Below, in pieces: positions 60,121-64,000 of a DNA stretch of 64,000 nt (position 1 is its first letter; each line of letters starts with the position of its first letter). Source of the DNA: Calendula officinalis (Eukaryota; Streptophyta; Magnoliopsida; Asterales; Asteraceae). The stretch is from NCBI GenBank assembly GCA_963853835.1, contig OY970832.1, forward strand, positions 32,686,208 through 32,750,207, in the 5' to 3' direction. A model generated the notes under the pieces. The model saw only the letters and a list, made by a program, of their open reading frames with translations. It made no database searches and had not been told where the DNA came from. The position numbers and the translations under genes were made by a program.

Positions 60121-61728
60121 TAATGACGTTTATCACCTCCCATACTACTAATCAAAAGCTCAAGCGAAGTTTGATACCCTTCCATATCATGCCCGACAGC
60201 ATGCCCGATATCAATGAATCTATTTAGATCATCAATTAGAGAAACTGTTTTAGCATTTTTATTCATAAACCCGGTTGGTTTATACGACTTTTCAGACTTA
60301 GACTTTTCTCCACTTTTTTGTCCGCCACACTTTTCATTTTCTTTTCCGCAATAAATTGCTCATAGCCTGGTGGTTTAGAGAGAAAAGAGGCAGCGTCCGA
60401 TACCCCCTTTTCCTTCTCCACCATCTTCAGTTGAGCAGAATACTAAGAAGTGTTGTTATCCTCTCTACCCGTGGGAATATCATGCCCCACCGAAACACCC
60501 CCATCAACCTCTACCTCAATGTTAACCTGCTGCTCAGGGAACCAAGTTTCAACATCGGCTACACTAGGTACCGTCCTATCTTCTTCATTGTTATTTGTTT
60601 CCTTTTGATGCTCAGTTTCCACATCAACCGGACTTTGATCTGTCGTACGTCCTCATCATTTCCGTTCTCCTCATTAACTTCATCACTAAAATTCTCTGAC
60701 CCGTCTTGCAATAATGAGATATCATCCTCCTCATCATCCTTACTTTCCATATCCGCACTCCTCATATTTGGTTGCCACAACGCAATTTCATACACCCATA
60801 CGTTATATGACTTGTTATCAAGAGTAACCTCAATTTCTTCATGTATTTTCCCCCCAAGTTTGGTTTTGATGCAAAATTTCCCTATATTGCCCTCCCCATC
60901 ATCCCCATCTACAAACATAACTTCTCCCTAATCTGAGATCATTTTCTTAATGGCACTAACCGTCCCTGCCAGCAACGGGAGACCATCAATTCGGACCCAC
61001 ACTATCTTATCGTCCACTACAAAATCATCATCCAACTGTCTCAGACTAGTGAAGTAAAACTCCATATCTTTATGCTGTCTAAAACTATCGCATGATCTCT
61101 GGTCATCGAATTCCAACCACAACCAAGAACCGCCAATATAGTGGATATCGATACCAGAGAACCCTTCCTTTACACAAACAACCTTGATGTTTTCTATTAA
61201 CGAAAGGTCACGCACCTTCCCCAAGCAAAACTAATTCAGCATTATTAATAGACATAACATCCTTCTTTACCTAGCGCAATAACCTTCTTATGCTTTGTAA
61301 CCCTCGAGTCCTTAGTCTGGTTAATCTTCGATTCTGATTTAAACAAATCAGAGAATTTAACTGACTTTTTGCGATCTTACGAACTGGCAGTGGAGTGCAA
61401 AGGATCGCGGCTTGGATTACGGGTTTCAACTACCGTCTCCTTTTGAGGTTTACGATCAAACCTAGTAACCGATGCATATAGATGATAAGAACCGATCCAT
61501 GCAGCGTTTAAACGACCAAGCAGGTTCTCTGCATTAGAAACCCTAATAAACCGAACGAACGCAAACCTACGGCCTATTTTAGACAGTTTCTTAGGAATAA
61601 ACACATCGACTACTGTACCGAATACCTGCATAGCTTTCCAAAGATCCTTAATATCCCACTTAGAAGGAAAATTAGTAATGTAGAAGGACTTGCTATTTTT
61701 TCAGATCCATCTCTTCTTTGCGCGCCAT
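60120..61728 (-). pseudogene. LINE2 ORF1: RNA-binding (RRM-like) protein, pseudogene
   Basis: It probably starts at 61728 (MARKEEMDL), then shifts frame. RRM-like region 61700-61400 (GRRFAFVRFIRVSNAENLL), DUF4283-like region 61224-60928 (GSWLWLEFDDQRSCDSF, VWVRIDGLPLLAG), an acidic linker (60918-60559) and a C-terminal segment (IDDLNRFIDIGHAVGHDM) that stops at 60122-60120. The stop codon TAA shares its last A with the ORF2 ATG (TAATG). Role as for LINE1 ORF1: binding element RNA. Several frameshifts. Confidence 0.78.
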
Positions 61729-61775
61729 CGAACTCCAATTCCCGCTGAAAATCGACCATCGCTGATTACTGTTGT

Positions 61776-61900
61776 ATATTATTATGAACGAAGCTTGTGC
61801 ATCGCACAAGCCATGTTATCTCGTATTTATATAAAAATAACCTACAGCTTTGGATAGACATAACCCAAAAGTTTTCACATAAATTGAACTAAAAAGTAGT
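61776..61900. repeat. Third copy of the hairpin head
   Basis: GCTTGTGCATCGCACAAGCCATGTTATCTCGTATTTATAT begins near 61786. It has a perfect 8-base stem (GCTTGTGC/GCACAAGC) with a three-base loop and the same following CCATGTT..CTCGTAT as the copies near 51509 and 54580. Confidence 0.6.
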
Positions 61901-61909
61901 GTATAATAC

Positions 61910-62405
61910 TGTTTTAAAACCCGGGTTCGACCATCCGCTCTGACCATTCCGACCGGGAAATGAGAATATGACGGGCCGAATCAACCAGTCTAAAGTCCTT
62001 TTATAAACCGCTTCGAACCGGCGGGGTTAACTGTGAACTGCGATCAGACCGGGATTATTTGACCGGGTTTGAACCGTATTTTTTTTATTTTAATCTTATT
62101 TTTTTTAATTAAAGTGAATATTTTGTATTATTTATTATACATCTAAAGCTTATATATTTTGAAATTTGAACTACCAAGTGTGTTGAATTTTGTTGGAAAA
62201 ATAGTTTTTGTAATTTTTAGAATTTTATATGTTTTGTAATTTTTTATGATTTTTTAAAATTTATATACATTTTAAATAACTAATTTAACATAAATATTAA
62301 ATAGCATTGTAATTCAGTTCAACCCACTGGTCGAACTGATCCGACTGGTTTGACCATTTTTAGAGAATCACCCGATTCGATTCAAAATCCGGGTTTTAAA
62401 ACATT
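61910..62405. mobile_element. Non-autonomous TIR element (~496 bp) with 9-bp duplication
   Basis: The left end is TGTTTTAAAACCCGGGTTCGA; the right end is AATCCGGGTTTTAAAACATT, an imperfect terminal inverted repeat around TGTTTTAAAACCCGG. GTATAATAC flanks it on both sides (61901-61909 and 62406-62414). A 9-bp duplication fits Mutator-like transposons. The interior has many CCGG/ACCGG motifs and no frame. The TIRs are offset by two bases, so the exact edge may vary. Confidence 0.75.
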
Positions 62406-62563
62406 GTATAATACCAATTTCCCAAACAGGATCATGAACCTGACGCGAAATGGGCTAGCCATTCTAGCCTAATTTCGTGCAAAAAGACGGCCATTTCATT
62501 AAATTAAAGGGTCTTAAAACGGTCAAAGCAATCATAAATAATTTTAAAAAATTGTTGCCGTAA

Positions 62564-63440
62564 GGGATTGCCTATTTAGACACCCCATATATCTATTTAA
62601 ACACCCCTTATAAATAATAATTAGATAATAATTAATTTCTACTTTATTTAATTGGGATTTGACTATTTTGTATTTTATTAAATATTTTTGTTTTATAATT
62701 TGTAATTTATATTTTGTAATTATAAAAAACAAATAAATAAGTAAATATGATAAGTTTACTATTTTTTAAAAAATATACTCCCTCCTTCCCACAAAAAAAC
62801 TTCTCATTTCACCCAAAATATTTTCCCCACAAAAAACTTCTTATTTGAGAAATTGGAGGGACCCACTAATAAATTAATATTATCTAGTATTATTTATTAT
62901 TTTTTAAATGTTTCTCTCAGTAACTTTATCTCACTTTTCTTTTTAAATGTGGGCCACATTCTCTCTGTAAACTAGTCATCTATTTTAATCAAATTTATTA
63001 TCAAAGAGCCTACCGTTAACTTATCTCCTAAAAATATGTGCCCAAGTGAAATGAGAAGTTTTTTGTGGGGCGGAGGGAGTATGACAAGTTTTATTTTAAA
63101 AATATTCTAAATTCATAAAACCTTGATTATAAGGCTTCAGTTGTCTATAAAGTATTATTATACCTTATTCGTATAAAGTGGTGATGACATTTCTTCGAAA
63201 AAAAATTAAAGTTTTTCCAGTAATTATTATAAATTATGAAAAAATAATACTTAATTTTAAATAAAAAGATAAATAAATTTAATTAAAATATTAATTTTAA
63301 AAAGCTAAAAAAAAGTAAAGAGAAATAGTTGACAACTCATATAATTTATTGTTTCTAAACACAATTTCCAATGAAAAATATAGTTAAACTTTAATTAGGG
63401 TGTGTTTTTAGTAGATAGGGGTGTTTGAATAGGATGACCC
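62564..63440. mobile_element. Non-autonomous Mutator-like TIR element (877 bp including a nested MITE)
   Basis: Left terminus GGGATTGCCTATTTAGACACCCC and the reverse complement of the right terminus GGGTCATCCTATTCAAACACCCC form an imperfect TIR that extends to ~50 bases (TATCTA...AAACAC). Both sides carry TTGCCGTAA (62555-62563 and 63441-63449). The interior is AT-rich and non-coding, and a Stowaway-like MITE is inserted in it. Confidence 0.8.
62778..63079. mobile_element. Stowaway-like MITE (~302 bp)
   Basis: CTCCCTCCTTCCCACAAAAA at the left matches the inverted right end TTTTTGTGGGGCGGAGGGAG. TA flanks both ends (62776-62777 and 63080-63081). CTCCCTCC TIRs and TA duplication identify the Tc1/mariner-related Stowaway type. 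No coding capacity. Confidence 0.9.
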
Positions 63441-63449
63441 TTGCCGTAA

Positions 63450-64000
63450 TCCTTTAAAAATCTGTTAATTGACAACACAAACCTATTCAGCAATAATCAT
63501 TGGATCTGCTTAATACAGAAGTTATACTCTGATAAAAAATCAGCCAAATCAAACAAATAATCTTCATTAAGGATAATACAATACACATTTCATATCTTCA
63601 ATAACTTTCTAAAGGTTACATTCCTCCTGAGGTAAATATTTACTAGATGGTCATGAAGAAGTTCGGAAACAATTATGAAAATAGTTAGAGCGTGTACAGC
63701 TAGAGCATAAACTCAGCCACTCATGATACACATGTTATAAATGGAAATACCTTATAATTTTTTTTCATATGCTCAAAACCATAAGCATGGCAACCAAGAC
63801 GGTGATTTTAAGAAAAAAAAAACAGAAAATAGCAAGCTCGTGATAATATACTTCACCATTTGTATATGGAAATACAAAGAACAAACTCTATAATCTGTAT
63901 GCTTTAAGACCTTGACACAAGAAAATACTTCCTCTATTTTAAAATAAGTTATATACTTTGGAGTTCATAGTTTTTGAGACAAAACATGATAATAAAGTTT
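63450..64000. other. AT-rich DNA, nothing recognised
   Basis: No frame, repeat boundary or RNA gene that I can support up to the window edge. Confidence 0.5.

Larger units (their letters stand above)
56069..61775 (-). mobile_element. LINE2: near-full-length L1-type LINE, minus strand
   Basis: The minus strand reads ORF1 (61728-60120), ORF2 (60120-56154), a 3' UTR and an A tail (T run ~56069-56078). ORF order and domains match LINE1 but the sequence is a distinct subfamily. The two ORFs meet at TAATG. A perfect 320-bp tandem duplication interrupts ORF2. The 5' end is set near 61775, because the hairpin-headed repeat follows. Confidence 0.85.

Overview
The window is intergenic, transposon-packed nuclear DNA of a flowering plant. 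I see no intact host protein-coding gene, rRNA or tRNA gene. The evidence is SIRE-lineage Ty1/copia elements, long-LTR Ty3/gypsy-like elements with initiator-tRNA-Met primer sites, plant L1-type LINEs (an RRM-like plus DUF4283-like ORF1, then an endonuclease-RT ORF2 with a zf-RVT tail), tRNA-derived SINEs, a Stowaway-like MITE and Mutator-like TIR elements with 9-bp target duplications. A eudicot is likely. Asteraceae is my guess from the style of the LTRs and SIRE elements and is not proven here.

Layout. (1) 1-6823: edge of a minus-strand copia element, then the 5' end of a long-LTR gypsy-like element (LTR 2400-5150), which sits inside another gypsy-like LTR (5151-6823). (2) 6824-~23890: a decayed minus-strand SIRE-type copia element, here called SIRE A. 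It is split by a gypsy-like element without recognisable pol (11071-20723, target duplication TGTAA), which itself carries a solo LTR (14450-17025, target duplication CCGAC). (3) ~23890-26306: AT-rich spacer with two SINEs, each with a perfect target duplication, and a diverged direct repeat. (4) 26307-~31620: minus-strand L1 LINE (LINE1). (5) 31629-51445: a plus-strand SIRE-type element, SIRE B, split by a second copia element (35425-42711, target duplication CTAAA) whose leader holds a perfect 370-bp palindrome. SIRE B has a ~4.2-kb third reading frame between pol and the 3' LTR. (6) 51446-56068: hairpin-headed repeat elements, a 5'-truncated LINE with a perfect 17-bp target duplication (52398-53654) and a LINE 3' stub. 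(7) ~56069-~61775: a second minus-strand L1 LINE (LINE2) with an exact 320-bp internal tandem duplication. (8) 61776-64000: a third hairpin-headed sequence, two TIR elements with 9-bp target duplications, one of them holding a Stowaway-like MITE, and AT-rich DNA.

Every transposon coding region is interrupted by stops or frameshifts, so nothing here looks autonomously active. The most interesting material is the third ORF shared by both SIRE elements, each copy preceded by a TATA box and pyrimidine-rich leader at similar distance (111 and 121 nt). The perfect palindrome, the three hairpin-headed repeats and the TAATG junction between ORF1 and ORF2 of LINE2 come next. Product names rest on motifs read by eye; no database search was possible.
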